Shown piece after piece: positions 1-8,718 of a stretch of DNA of 64,000 nucleotides. The stretch spans positions 113,148 through 177,147 of the forward strand of contig DEIB01000038.1 of assembly GCA_002352215.1 (NCBI GenBank), in the 5' to 3' direction. Under the pieces are notes generated by a model. The model ran no database searches. It saw only the letters and a list, made by a program, of their open reading frames with translations, and was not told the origin of the DNA. The translations under genes were made by a program, and so were the position numbers. Within the stretch, counting starts at the first letter, position 1. The number at the start of each line of letters is the position of its first letter. This stretch comes from Chthonomonas sp. UBA2785 (GTDB taxonomy: Bacteria > Armatimonadota > Fimbriimonadia > Fimbriimonadales > Fimbriimonadaceae).

Positions 1-690
1 CCGGAGCACGCGCTGGCCGGGGTCATCCACCCGGTTCGCGCCAAAGGCTTGGTCGAGCTCCCGGGGGTTCAGCCACGGCCACAGACTGCTGGCAAATCGC
101 CTTCTTGCGCCCTCGGTGGCACTGCGATCCGCCACCTGGGCGATGGCTTCGTTCAGCCAAATGGGGCAAAGACCACCGGCTCGCTCTTCCACCATCGCGT
201 GAGCAATTTCATGGCTCAGGGCCCGGCCAAAGTCGTCGTAACCCAGCAAGCCACCGGGCAAAACAATCTTGTGATGCGAGCCACGGTTGGTGTAGTAGCC
301 GCCCCGATAGGGGAAGTAGCGCACATCGTGGTGCGGATCGAGCAGGCAAATGGTGAGCGGGGCTGCCGGTTGCCACCCAAATCGGGCCACCACATCATCC
401 CAAGCCTCGCGGGCCTGCTCCAGGTCCACGGGGTCAGGCTCAAGGTCCATGGGCCACTCCACGGTGATGCTGGGCGAGACACTGGCCATACGGTTGGCCA
501 TTCGTGTGCGCCACTCCGCCTCGATGGACATCCATGTCGCCAGCATCGACCCCCCGTAGGCACCCACATGGGGGCGGGCGAGGTCGTAGGCCGCGAGGAT
601 CTCGTCGCGCTGATAGGCCTTCAGCGCCGCTTGCCAGGCCACCGCACTATCGTGCATCGCGGGTGAGGAATCGGTCTCGCCGGGGGTCAA
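1..690 (-). CDS. Peptidase-MA-like gluzincin metallopeptidase, C-terminus cut by window edge
   Basis: An open frame runs off the left edge, so the C-terminus is missing. It encodes a zinc metallopeptidase-like protein: an HEIAH motif (about residues 149-153 counted from the internal ATG at 657) is followed 17 residues later by a WLNEAIA motif whose Glu would be the third zinc ligand, the arrangement of the gluzincin Peptidase_MA-like family. No signal peptide is visible. I prefer the TTG start at 690, which overlaps the symporter stop by four bases and sits just after a GAAGGAG Shine-Dalgarno; the ATG at 657 has no ribosome site. This implies translational coupling to the upstream symporter. 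Substrate unknown. Confidence 0.75.
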   Translation of the reverse strand, partial: MTPGETDSSPAMHDSAVAWQAALKAYQRDEILAAYDLARPHVGAYGGSMLATWMSIEAEWRTRMANRMASVSPSITVEWPMDLEPDPVDLEQAREAWDDVVARFGWQPAAPLTICLLDPHHDVRYFPYRGGYYTNRGSHHKIVLPGGLLGYDDFGRALSHEIAHAMVEERAGGLCPIWLNEAIAQVADRSATEGARRRFASSLWPWLNPRELDQAFGANRVDDPGQRVLR

Positions 691-2012
691 TCCACTCCTT
701 CAGGGATCGCCACGCCGCCGCCTTCCATGCCGCTCACGCACGCCGCAATGGTGATGTCGCCCACAACATTGAGTACGGTGCGGCTCATATCCAGGATGCG
801 GTCAATCCCAATGACTACGCCGATAAGCTCCACCGGAATCCCAAACTTGGCGAGGATGACCCCGATCATCGGCCAGGCGCCGCCCGGCACCCCGGCTGTA
901 CCAATCCCCGCAAGGATCGCGAGCCCCATGATGGTGAGTTGCTGGCTGAAATCCAGGTTGACTCCCGCGAACTGGGCGAGGAAAAGGATGGTGATGCCCT
1001 CGAAAAGCGCCGTGCCGTTCTGGTTGGCCGTCGCGCCCACGGTGAGTACAAACGAGGAGGTCTTGCGCGGCAAGCCCACTTCTTGCTCGGCCACGCGCAA
1101 GGCCACCGGTAGCGTCGCATTGCTACTACTGGTGCTAAACGCGGTGAGAATCACCTCCTTGCATTGCCGGAAGAACTGCACCGGGTCCCGCTTCGCCACG
1201 AACTTGAGGAAGATCGGATAAGTGACAAACATGTGCAAGGCCAGGGCCGCCAGCACCAAGATGACGTACTGCCCCACTGCCACCACCGCGTTGGCCCCCA
1301 GGCTGCTGGCCGCCCGGAACACAAGGAAAAACACGCCTATTGGCGCGTACTTCATCGCGAACTCCACCATTTTCTGGCTGACCAAGAAGAGCCCTTCGAT
1401 GAAGTTCTTTACTGGCGCGGCCCGTTCCGGCTCCACCGCCGCCAGCGCCAAACCAAACACAAGCGCAAAGAACATGAACGGCAAGATGCCGCCGGTGAGG
1501 GCACGGTTGGCTTCCTTCAGCGGGTTCTTAGGGATGATCCCCCACACCGGAGGCTCGTCGGCCTCGGCCTTGACCTCTGCCTTCTTCTTGGCTTCTTCGG
1601 CGTTGATGCCTGCTGTGAGGCGCTCGCGTTCGGCATCACTGATGCCGGCGCCGGGCTTGACCAGGTTCACCCCGCCCAGGCCAATACCCACCGCAATGCC
1701 GCTGAGAATGATGGTGAGGAGCAGCGCCCGCAGGCCGGTGCGGCCCACCTTGGCCGCCTCGCCAATTTCCGCCACCCCGTTGACCAGGGCACTGAAGAGG
1801 AGCGGCACCACCACCATAAAGATGAGGTAGAGGAAGATGTCGCCGAGCGGGGTCGCCCAGTTGGCGTTGAAGTCCTTGAGCGCCTGGTTGGCCGTTCCCT
1901 CCGGCAGCACGCTTTGGGCAATGGCACCGGCCATCGCGCCCAACAGCAACCCCACGAAAATCTTGGTGTGCTGCGGCATTTTCCGCTTGGCGGCCGGGGC
2001 GGTTTCACTCAT
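687..2012 (-). CDS. Dicarboxylate/amino acid:cation symporter (DAACS family)
   Basis: A 441-residue inner-membrane secondary transporter of the GltP/DctA family, which imports glutamate, aspartate or C4-dicarboxylates with sodium or protons. The serine-rich re-entrant loop motif (AFSTSSSNATLPV), the PGGAWPMI loop and the GIDRILDMSRTVLNVVGD transport-core motif are all present, along with about eight hydrophobic helices. An unusual charged, Lys/Glu/Ala-rich segment near residues 128-155 lies in an extramembrane loop. Exact substrate cannot be read from sequence. The gene probably forms a two-gene unit with the downstream peptidase. Confidence 0.92.
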   Translation of the reverse strand: MSETAPAAKRKMPQHTKIFVGLLLGAMAGAIAQSVLPEGTANQALKDFNANWATPLGDIFLYLIFMVVVPLLFSALVNGVAEIGEAAKVGRTGLRALLLTIILSGIAVGIGLGGVNLVKPGAGISDAERERLTAGINAEEAKKKAEVKAEADEPPVWGIIPKNPLKEANRALTGGILPFMFFALVFGLALAAVEPERAAPVKNFIEGLFLVSQKMVEFAMKYAPIGVFFLVFRAASSLGANAVVAVGQYVILVLAALALHMFVTYPIFLKFVAKRDPVQFFRQCKEVILTAFSTSSSNATLPVALRVAEQEVGLPRKTSSFVLTVGATANQNGTALFEGITILFLAQFAGVNLDFSQQLTIMGLAILAGIGTAGVPGGAWPMIGVILAKFGIPVELIGVVIGIDRILDMSRTVLNVVGDITIAACVSGMEGGGVAIPEGVD

Positions 2013-2061
2013 GGCTCAGAGTCTTACCCGATGGTTCCCACTCTTGGCCCTTGGTGAGCGC

Positions 2062-2478
2062 TCAGCGGCCGGCCTGCATGGCGATCACGACGATCAACCC
2101 GATGGTGCCCAGCGCCCCCATGATCACACCGAACCACGCGCGGCCCTTACCGTCGTATTTGTCCGAATTGTTGATCTGGTTGAGGGCGAGAATGCCGGTG
2201 AGCAGCGCGAACGGCGCGAACACCAACAGCACCGAGACTAACCCCAAATAGCTCGCGATAATCGCCCACGGGGACGCCCGCAGCGGCACCACATACTTGA
2301 GGAAACCCGGATCCTTCTCGGCGGGGCGCTGGTGCGCATACTGCCCGCTGGCGTAGGGGTTGGGCACGCTCGGTTGCTGGCCGTATTGGCCTTCGTAGAG
2401 GTTGGGCGGCGGGGATTGCGGAGCGCGGGGCGGGGGCGTGGGTTGGCCCTGCGACTGATTCGGGTCGTTGGGGTTCAT
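2062..2478 (-). CDS. Small DUF4190-like membrane protein with Pro/Gln-rich N-terminus
   Basis: A 138-residue protein. The first about 70 residues are rich in Pro, Gln, Asn and Tyr and probably disordered and cytoplasmic; the rest holds two strongly hydrophobic helices separated by a short polar loop with NQINNSDKYDGKGRAWFG, the pattern of DUF4190 proteins, which have no defined function. The start MNPNDPNQ was chosen over an upstream one because the extension is unlike the rest and because a TAAAGT hexamer lies seven bases before this ATG, suggesting a leaderless message. It stands alone between two convergently unrelated metabolic genes on the same strand. Confidence 0.7.
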   Translation of the reverse strand: MNPNDPNQSQGQPTPPPRAPQSPPPNLYEGQYGQQPSVPNPYASGQYAHQRPAEKDPGFLKYVVPLRASPWAIIASYLGLVSVLLVFAPFALLTGILALNQINNSDKYDGKGRAWFGVIMGALGTIGLIVVIAMQAGR

Positions 2479-2567
2479 GCCGCAAACTTTACCAAAACCC
2501 TCCCCGAAAAGAAAATGGCGCCGATGCTTTCGCATCCGCGCCATTCCTATCTCGGCCGTAGCGAGAT

Positions 2568-5261
2568 TTACTTGTCGAGGGTGACCTTGACTCGCTCTTG
2601 CAGAGCCGCTTGCGCCGCGCTGAGGCGAGCAATCGGTACCCGGAACGGGCTGCAGCTCACGTAGTCCAGACCAATGTCGTGGCAGAAGTACACGGATTCC
2701 GGATCGCCGCCGTGCTCACCGCAGATGCCGCACTTGAGTCCAGCCCGCTGAGCGCGACCCTTTTCGACACCCATGCGCATGAGTTGGCCCACGCCGCCAC
2801 GGTCGATCGTCTCGAACACGTTGTAGGGCAGGATCTTCTGCTCCACGTAGTCCTTGAGGAACTTGCCTTCGGCGTCATCACGCGAGTAACCGAACGTCAT
2901 CTGCGTGAGGTCGTTGGTGCCGAACGAGAAGAACTGAGCGAACTCGGCAATCTCGTCGGCCGTGAGGGCAGCGCGCGGGATTTCGATCATCGTGCCGAAC
3001 ATGTAAGGCACCTTCACGCCCCACTCTTCCTGCACTTCGGTCGCCACGCTTTCCAGCTGCGTTTGCACCACCTTGAGCTCGTTCACGTGGCCCACCAGCG
3101 GGATCATGATCTCGGGGTGAACCTTCACGCCGCGCTTCGTCAACTTGCAGGCCGCCGCCATGATGGCGCGGGTCTGCATGGCCACGATGCCCGGGAACAC
3201 AATGCTGAGGCGCACACCGCGCAGGCCCATCATCGGGTTCGATTCGTGCATGCTCTCCACGGCTTGCAGCAGGGCGCGCTTCTCTTCCAGCAGGGCCTTG
3301 ATGGAGTCGCCGCCTAGCGAGTTCGCTGCGATCTGAAGTTCGGTGACTTCCTTGCTCAGTTCCACCAGGTTGGGGAGGAACTCATGGAGCGGCGGGTCGA
3401 TCAGGCGGATCGTCACCGGCTTGCCGTCCATCGCTTCGAAGATGCCTTCGAAGTCGCTCTGCTGCACCACCTCAAGCTTGAGGAGGGCGGCTTCGCGCTG
3501 GGCATCGCTCTTGGCAAGGATCATGTCGCGCACGATCGGCAGGCGGTCGGCTTCGAAGAACATGTGCTCGGTGCGGCAAAGGCCAATGCCCTGCGCGCCG
3601 AAGTCCAGCGCCTGGCGGGCGTCGCGCGGGTTGTCCGCGTTGGCGCGCACATCCAGTCGGCGGTACTCGTCGCACCACTCCATCAGCGTGCCAAAGTGGC
3701 CGCTCACGTCCGGCGCGATCAGCGGAAGCTGCTGCAGGAAAACGTCGCCCGTGCTGCCGTCCACGCTAATGATGTCGCCTTCGTTGACCGTTTGGCCGTC
3801 CACCGAGAATGTGCGCGTGCGCAGGTCCACGTGGAGCGATTCACAACCCGCCACACACGGGATGCCAAAGCCACGGGCCACCACCGCCGCGTGCGAGGTC
3901 TTGCCCCCACGCGCCGTGAGGATGCCCTGCGCGGCCAGCATGCCGTGCACGTCATCCGGGTTCGTTTCGTCACGAACCAAAATCACCTTTTCGCCCGCAT
4001 CACCCAGTCGCTGCGCGGTATCAGCGTCAAAGACGGCCTTCCCGACGGCGGCACCCGGGGAGGCCGCGAGGCCACGGGCCACGGCCTTGATGCCGCGATC
4101 CGTCACGTAAACATCGTCAATGCGCGGGTGCAGAAGCTGGTCCAGGTGGCTGGCCGTCACGCGTTGCACGGCCACTTCCTTTTGGATCAGGCCTTCGTTC
4201 ACCATTTCCACGGCGATGCGCACGGCGGCGGGGCCGGTGCGCTTACCGGTGCGGCACTGGAGCATGAACAGACGACCCTTTTCGATCGTGAACTCCAGGT
4301 CCTGCATGTCCTTGTAGTGACCTTCCAGGCGGTTGCAAATGGCCACAAACTCGTCGTAGACGGCCTTGTTCTGCTTTTCGAGTTCGCTGATGGGCACGGG
4401 GGTGCGGACGCCAGCCACGACGTCTTCGCCCTGGGCGTTCATCAGGTATTCGCCGTAGAGGTAGTTCTCGCCGGTGCTGGGGTCGCGGGTGAAGGCCACG
4501 CCGGTGCCACAGTCGTCACCCAGGTTGCCAAAGACCATCGCTTGCACGTTGACAGCGGTGCCGATCTCGTCGGGGATGCGCTCGGTGCGGCGGTAGATGA
4601 TGGCGCGGTCGTTGTTCCAGGACTTGAACACGGCCTCGATGGCCAGTTCCAGTTGCTTCCACGGGTCGGTCGGGAACGAGGCGCCCGTTTCCTTCTGCAC
4701 GATGGCCAGGAATTCGTTGGAAATCTCCTTCAGGTCTTGCGCGGTCAGGTCAGTGTCGAGCTTGATGCCGCGGCTCTTCTTCTTGGCGTCAAAGGCGTGC
4801 TCGAAGGTTTCCTTCTCGAGGCCCAGCACCACCGCCGAGAACATCATGATGAAGCGGCGATAGGCGTCGTAAGCAAAGCGCTCGCTGCCACTTTCGTTGA
4901 TCACGCCCTGGAGCGTCTCGGGGTTGAGACCGAGGTTGAGGATCGTGTCCATCATGCCCGGCATGCTGAACTTGGCGCCCGAGCGAACCGAGACCAGCAG
5001 CGGATTGGTGCTGCCACCAAACGTCTTGCCCAGGTCCTTCTCCACGGCCGCCACGGCCGTCCGCACTTGACCCATCAATTCGGCCGGCAAGGTGCGGCCA
5101 TTGGCGTAGTACTCCATACACTGCGCCGTGGTGATGGTGAAACCCGGGGGCACCGGGAGTCCGATGTTGGACATTTCCGAAAGGTTCGCACCTTTACCGC
5201 CGAGGAGATCTCGCATGGAGGCATCGCCTTCCGAGAACAGATATACGCGCTTTTCGCTCAT
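2568..5261 (-). CDS. ppdK: Pyruvate, phosphate dikinase
   Basis: An 897-residue cytoplasmic enzyme that interconverts pyruvate, ATP and phosphate with phosphoenolpyruvate, AMP and pyrophosphate, linking glycolysis and gluconeogenesis. The N-terminal ATP-grasp domain (about 1-340, with GGKGANLSEM and the SVRSGAKFSMPGMMDT segment), the swivelling phosphohistidine domain (GGKTSHAAVVARG, His about 457) and the C-terminal PEP-binding TIM barrel (CGICGEHGGDP with the catalytic Cys near 847) are all intact, and length matches the family. No Shine-Dalgarno is apparent before the ATG. No accessory regulatory kinase gene lies nearby. Confidence 0.97.
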   Translation of the reverse strand: MSEKRVYLFSEGDASMRDLLGGKGANLSEMSNIGLPVPPGFTITTAQCMEYYANGRTLPAELMGQVRTAVAAVEKDLGKTFGGSTNPLLVSVRSGAKFSMPGMMDTILNLGLNPETLQGVINESGSERFAYDAYRRFIMMFSAVVLGLEKETFEHAFDAKKKSRGIKLDTDLTAQDLKEISNEFLAIVQKETGASFPTDPWKQLELAIEAVFKSWNNDRAIIYRRTERIPDEIGTAVNVQAMVFGNLGDDCGTGVAFTRDPSTGENYLYGEYLMNAQGEDVVAGVRTPVPISELEKQNKAVYDEFVAICNRLEGHYKDMQDLEFTIEKGRLFMLQCRTGKRTGPAAVRIAVEMVNEGLIQKEVAVQRVTASHLDQLLHPRIDDVYVTDRGIKAVARGLAASPGAAVGKAVFDADTAQRLGDAGEKVILVRDETNPDDVHGMLAAQGILTARGGKTSHAAVVARGFGIPCVAGCESLHVDLRTRTFSVDGQTVNEGDIISVDGSTGDVFLQQLPLIAPDVSGHFGTLMEWCDEYRRLDVRANADNPRDARQALDFGAQGIGLCRTEHMFFEADRLPIVRDMILAKSDAQREAALLKLEVVQQSDFEGIFEAMDGKPVTIRLIDPPLHEFLPNLVELSKEVTELQIAANSLGGDSIKALLEEKRALLQAVESMHESNPMMGLRGVRLSIVFPGIVAMQTRAIMAAACKLTKRGVKVHPEIMIPLVGHVNELKVVQTQLESVATEVQEEWGVKVPYMFGTMIEIPRAALTADEIAEFAQFFSFGTNDLTQMTFGYSRDDAEGKFLKDYVEQKILPYNVFETIDRGGVGQLMRMGVEKGRAQRAGLKCGICGEHGGDPESVYFCHDIGLDYVSCSPFRVPIARLSAAQAALQERVKVTLDK

Positions 5262-5411
5262 GTTGAGGCTACAAATCCTGGTTTGGGATTTAGCCAGCCC
5301 ACGGCACCTTTGGCGCAGGACGGCACTTCAGCAGAGGTTACCCGCCGCCATTCTCGGACCCAGGAAGGGGAAAACCTACACGTATCGGCCCTCTCGCTAT
5401 ACTAGAAGAGC

Positions 5412-6074
5412 ATGCCCGAGCCGGTAGACATTGAGGTGCGTAAGGCGGCGGCCCGCCTGGCCAACCGCGCCCGAGAGCAGGGCCAGCCATCGCAGTGGTT
5501 TGAGCCTCTGTATCAGGCGGCGGATGGTGATGCCCGGTACGTGCCCTGGGCCGATCTGGAGCCCCACCCACTCTTGCACGACCCTGCGCCCCAATCCCCA
5601 AAATCCAGTGGCCGAGCCGCCGTGGTGGGCTGTGGGCTGGGCGACGACGCCGAATGGGTGGCCGCACGGGCCGATTCCGTATGGGCATTTGATGTCAGTG
5701 CCACCGCCATCGAGTGGGCGAAGCAACGGTGGCCGGACACCCGCGTGCAATACGAGCAAGCCGACCTCTTTGCCTTGCCGCCCGAGCGCTTGGGTGCGTT
5801 TGATTGGGTCGTCGAAGTCTACACCTTGCAGGCCCTGCCGCCCGAAAGCCGCGCCGCCGCCAGCCGGGCCATCGCCTCGCTCCTAGCCCCCGGAGGGGAG
5901 CTCTGGATCATTACCCGCATCCGCCCCGATGACGGCGAATGGGGTCCGGTGCCCTGGCCGCTCCTCCGCCGCGAACTGGACGCCTTATCCACCATGGGCC
6001 TGGAGTTTGTAAAGGAAGCGGCACTGCCCGACACCGACCTGGTGCGAAGCCACTGGCGCCGGCCTGCTGGCTAA
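5412..6074 (+). CDS. Class I SAM-dependent methyltransferase
   Basis: A 220-residue Rossmann-fold methyltransferase. Motif I is VVGCGLGDDAEWVA, followed by an acidic strand end (VWAFDVSATAIEWA) that would hold the SAM ribose, then EQADLFALP and a DWVVEVYTLQALP motif IV region. Overall it resembles thiopurine methyltransferase-like small-molecule methylases, but the acceptor is not predictable. A TATACT hexamer eight bases before the ATG and no ribosome site suggest a leaderless transcript, divergent from ppdK. Confidence 0.8.
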   Translation: MPEPVDIEVRKAAARLANRAREQGQPSQWFEPLYQAADGDARYVPWADLEPHPLLHDPAPQSPKSSGRAAVVGCGLGDDAEWVAARADSVWAFDVSATAIEWAKQRWPDTRVQYEQADLFALPPERLGAFDWVVEVYTLQALPPESRAAASRAIASLLAPGGELWIITRIRPDDGEWGPVPWPLLRRELDALSTMGLEFVKEAALPDTDLVRSHWRRPAG

Positions 6075-6194
6075 GGGAAAATCGGCCCAAAGTTGGCCCC
6101 GGCCCCCGCAGCCGAAAGCGGGATGTGCCATTATTTGTCTTCGCGCCCATTCGTGTTTGCACGGTGCAAGGACGGGGGCCAGGAACTGAGAATT

Positions 6195-6443
6195 ATGAAG
6201 GCCGATACGCATCCGGTGAACAACCCCGTCCTTTGGGTTGACGGTGAACATGAGTGGCCCGGCCTGTCGACGGCCAAGAGCAACGAAACGCGCACGATTG
6301 ACGGCGTGGAACACTTCGTGATCCGCCTCGATATCAGCGCCTTCACCCACCCGTTCTATACGGGCCAAAAGCGCATTGTGGACTCCGCCGGTCGCGTCGA
6401 GAAGTTCATGCAGCGCTACGGTCGCGATCGCGCCAAGAAGTGA
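6195..6443 (+). CDS. rpmE: 50S ribosomal protein L31, zinc-free type
   Basis: An 82-residue ribosomal protein bL31. The N-terminal MKADTHPVNNPV and the C-terminal HPFYTGQKRIVDSAGRVEKF signature are diagnostic. The Cys pairs that bind zinc in the C+ form are absent, so this is the C- (YkgM/type B-like) form that does not need zinc. The ATG at 6195 begins the family-typical N-terminus and has AGGA about ten bases upstream; longer upstream reading is not L31-like. The gene is monocistronic, closed by a strong terminator. Confidence 0.92.
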   Translation: MKADTHPVNNPVLWVDGEHEWPGLSTAKSNETRTIDGVEHFVIRLDISAFTHPFYTGQKRIVDSAGRVEKFMQRYGRDRAKK

Positions 6444-6471
6444 ACCCTTCCCCACTTGGGGAATCCAAACC

Positions 6472-6513
6472 AAGCCTCCTCGCCCCCATCGGGCCGGGAG
6501 GCTTTTCTTTTGC
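6472..6513 (+). terminator. Rho-independent terminator of the L31 gene
   Basis: A perfect 8-bp stem AAGCCTCC/GGAGGCTT with a GC-rich loop that can itself pair, followed directly by TTCTTTT. It lies about 30 bases after the L31 stop codon. Confidence 0.85.
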
Positions 6514-6580
6514 CGAAACGCCCCTTTTGTATCACTTCATTTCGCGTCATAACAGCCGCCCACAATTTTCTTAGCGTGAT

Positions 6581-6609
6581 TTGACAAACCTGACACCGGT
6601 CGTTATAGT
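6581..6609 (+). promoter_or_regulatory. Sigma-70-type promoter giving a leaderless message
   Basis: TTGACA and TATAGT are separated by exactly 17 bases, nearly full consensus. The expected start point, about seven bases past the -10, falls on the ATG of the following gene, so its transcript would be leaderless. Confidence 0.8.
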
Positions 6610-6615
6610 CAACAA

Positions 6616-7905
6616 ATGGCGCAAGAGCCCGGCTATCGCGATCGTTCCGTTCTGATCCACGGCAAGTTCCGGAGTGAAAAGTGGGATTTCCAAGACCACA
6701 TCACGCCCCCGATCACCACCGCCGTCACCTTCCGCCTGCGCAGCGCCGAGCGGGGCGCCGCCGGGTTCCAGCAGTTCGCCAACCCCAACATCAACCGCGA
6801 CACCGCCACGCCCATCTACATCTATGAGCGGCTGGATGAGCCCTGCAGCGGCATGCTGGAGGAGAACCTGGCCTTTGCCGAGCGGGGCGAAACCGCCGTC
6901 GTCTTCGCCACGGGCATGGCCGCCATCGCCGCCGCCATCGGCATCCACGTGCGCCAGGGTGATCACATCGTCATGCCGCCGGCCATTTATGGCTGCACCT
7001 ACAGCCACGTGGTCAACTGGCTGCCCCGCTTTGGCATCACGCATACGCTGGCCAATTTCCAAAGCGAAGGCGCCCTTCGCGCCGCCATCCGCCCGGAAAC
7101 CCGCGTGGTCTACTTCGAGACCCCCACCAACCCCACTATGGAGTTGATTGACCTCGAGATGGTGGCCCGCGTGGTGGCCGAGGTGAACGCCACCCGCCCC
7201 GCCGACCAGCGCGTGGTCAGCATTGTGGATAACACCTTCGCTTCGCCCTTCGGCCAGCGCCCGCTCACCCACGGCATTGATTTTGTGGTGCACAGCCTCA
7301 CCAAGCACATCGGTGGCTTCGGCACCAACATGGGGGGCGTGGTCATCGGGCCGCGCCGCGCGGAGACGGATCTCTTGCTGTACCGCAAGGATTTCGGCGG
7401 GAGCATTGCGCCCGATACGGCCTGGCACGTCAGCGTTTACGGCCTGCCGACGCTGCCCCACCGGCTGGAAGTGCAGCAGCGCAACGCCGCCCTGGTGGCG
7501 GATTACTTGGCCGAGCACCCCGCCGTGGCGCAGGTGTGGTACCCGGGGCGGGCGGACTTCCCGCAGCGGGCCCTGGCCGAGCGGCAAATGCGGGATTACG
7601 ATGGCAATTTCGCGCCGGGTTCGATGCTGTTCTTTAGCCTGCGCGGGAGCCTGCAGGAGAGTTACGAAGCGGCCATGCGGGTGAGCAACCACATCGCCGC
7701 GCACGCGCTGAGCGTGACCCTGGCGGTGTCGCTGGGGCAGATCAAGACGCTGATTGAGCATCCGGCTTCGATGACGCACTCGGCGATTGCGCCGGAAGTG
7801 CAGATGCAGGGCGGGATTCTGCCCGGGGGCTTGCGGCTGAGCATCGGGCTGGAAGACCCGCGCGACATCATTGCCGACTTGGAGCGGGCGCTGGCGTTGG
7901 CGTAG
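6616..7905 (+). CDS. Cys/Met metabolism PLP-dependent enzyme (cystathionine gamma-synthase/lyase family)
   Basis: A 429-residue fold-type I PLP enzyme of the trans-sulfuration family, which makes or cleaves C-S bonds in cysteine, homocysteine or methionine metabolism. The PLP lysine is K230 in VVHSLTKHIGGFG; the phosphate-binding FATGMAA, the cofactor-stacking Tyr region (PPAIYGCTYS), the FETPTNPT segment and DNTFASP are conserved. Length slightly exceeds typical CGS (about 380-400), which is seen in methionine gamma-lyase and O-acetylhomoserine sulfhydrylase branches; the exact reaction cannot be fixed. Transcribed from the near-consensus promoter just upstream. Confidence 0.88.
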   Translation: MAQEPGYRDRSVLIHGKFRSEKWDFQDHITPPITTAVTFRLRSAERGAAGFQQFANPNINRDTATPIYIYERLDEPCSGMLEENLAFAERGETAVVFATGMAAIAAAIGIHVRQGDHIVMPPAIYGCTYSHVVNWLPRFGITHTLANFQSEGALRAAIRPETRVVYFETPTNPTMELIDLEMVARVVAEVNATRPADQRVVSIVDNTFASPFGQRPLTHGIDFVVHSLTKHIGGFGTNMGGVVIGPRRAETDLLLYRKDFGGSIAPDTAWHVSVYGLPTLPHRLEVQQRNAALVADYLAEHPAVAQVWYPGRADFPQRALAERQMRDYDGNFAPGSMLFFSLRGSLQESYEAAMRVSNHIAAHALSVTLAVSLGQIKTLIEHPASMTHSAIAPEVQMQGGILPGGLRLSIGLEDPRDIIADLERALALA

Positions 7906-7943
7906 CCTTCCGTATGTCCAACTCAGATCGGTAATCTGGATTC

Positions 7944-8714
7944 GTGAAGGTGCTTCGATACGACCGGCTCATCCCCGGATACTCATTGATGGAAGCACCA
8001 GAGCACCGCGACGTGATAGCCGAGCACTTGTGGCACATTTTTGAGGCAGTTTCACTACAAACCTATCTGGGTTCTTTGCGTCATAGTTGGGGCATTGGGG
8101 AACACCCGTGGTTTGAGTTTCGGCAGCAAGCCGTCACCCTGCACACCCTTCTCGCGCCCAACCGATTGCTTTCCTTTGACACCGTCATCGAGCTCTATCG
8201 CAATCAAAACCTCTTGTCGCAGGAGTTCACGATGGCCTCCGTACCAAGGGAGGAGTGGATGCGAACGTGGGAGCGATACAGGACGATCAAGACTCAGCAA
8301 GAAGGCATCCAGTTTCCTGATATGGATGCAAAGGTTCAGGCCATCGAAGATGGTAGAAGACTCACGAAATGGACCATCGAGTGGTGGAAGCTCCTTTGCT
8401 GCAGCGTCGTGCTGGATCCGAATGACCCTCATCCCGCCCACTACATTTCCAGGTTCAGAAGCATCTGCCGACGACAAGCCCGCGATGCCTACAGCAGGAG
8501 TTGGGATCGGAATCGCATCAACGACCTCGCTGGCATGGGTCAGGAGCTGCAAATCCAGTTCGGTGATCTTATGAGGACCGAACTTGGAGACATCGCCAAG
8601 TGGGATTTCTGGAGTCACCATACGATGCCGCATTACCGCGATGCCTTCTATCGGATCAAGAAGCACTTCGGGTTCTTCGATTCCTGGCCCAAGCCGAACT
8701 CTCGGATAGAATAG
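7944..8714 (+). CDS. Uncharacterised protein, no recognised family
   Basis: A 256-residue soluble, aromatic- and Arg-rich protein with no signal peptide or membrane helix. I do not recognise a domain. Features are many Trp residues (for example EHLWHIFEA, TKWTIEWWKLLCC) and a His-rich tail (WSHHTMPHYRDAFY). The GTG start is preceded at six bases by TAATCT, a leaderless-type -10. GC content is clearly lower than in the flanking CGS-like and glyA genes, suggesting recent acquisition. It could be a host-interaction or defence-type orphan, but nothing in the sequence proves that. Confidence 0.6.
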   Translation: MKVLRYDRLIPGYSLMEAPEHRDVIAEHLWHIFEAVSLQTYLGSLRHSWGIGEHPWFEFRQQAVTLHTLLAPNRLLSFDTVIELYRNQNLLSQEFTMASVPREEWMRTWERYRTIKTQQEGIQFPDMDAKVQAIEDGRRLTKWTIEWWKLLCCSVVLDPNDPHPAHYISRFRSICRRQARDAYSRSWDRNRINDLAGMGQELQIQFGDLMRTELGDIAKWDFWSHHTMPHYRDAFYRIKKHFGFFDSWPKPNSRIE

Positions 8715-8718
8715 CGGC

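Noticed and set aside
3384..5405. Long plus-strand open frame opposite pyruvate phosphate dikinase
   Set aside because: High-GC antisense shadow: rich in His/Ala/Val/Gln with no domain, while the opposite strand encodes a complete, motif-intact enzyme.
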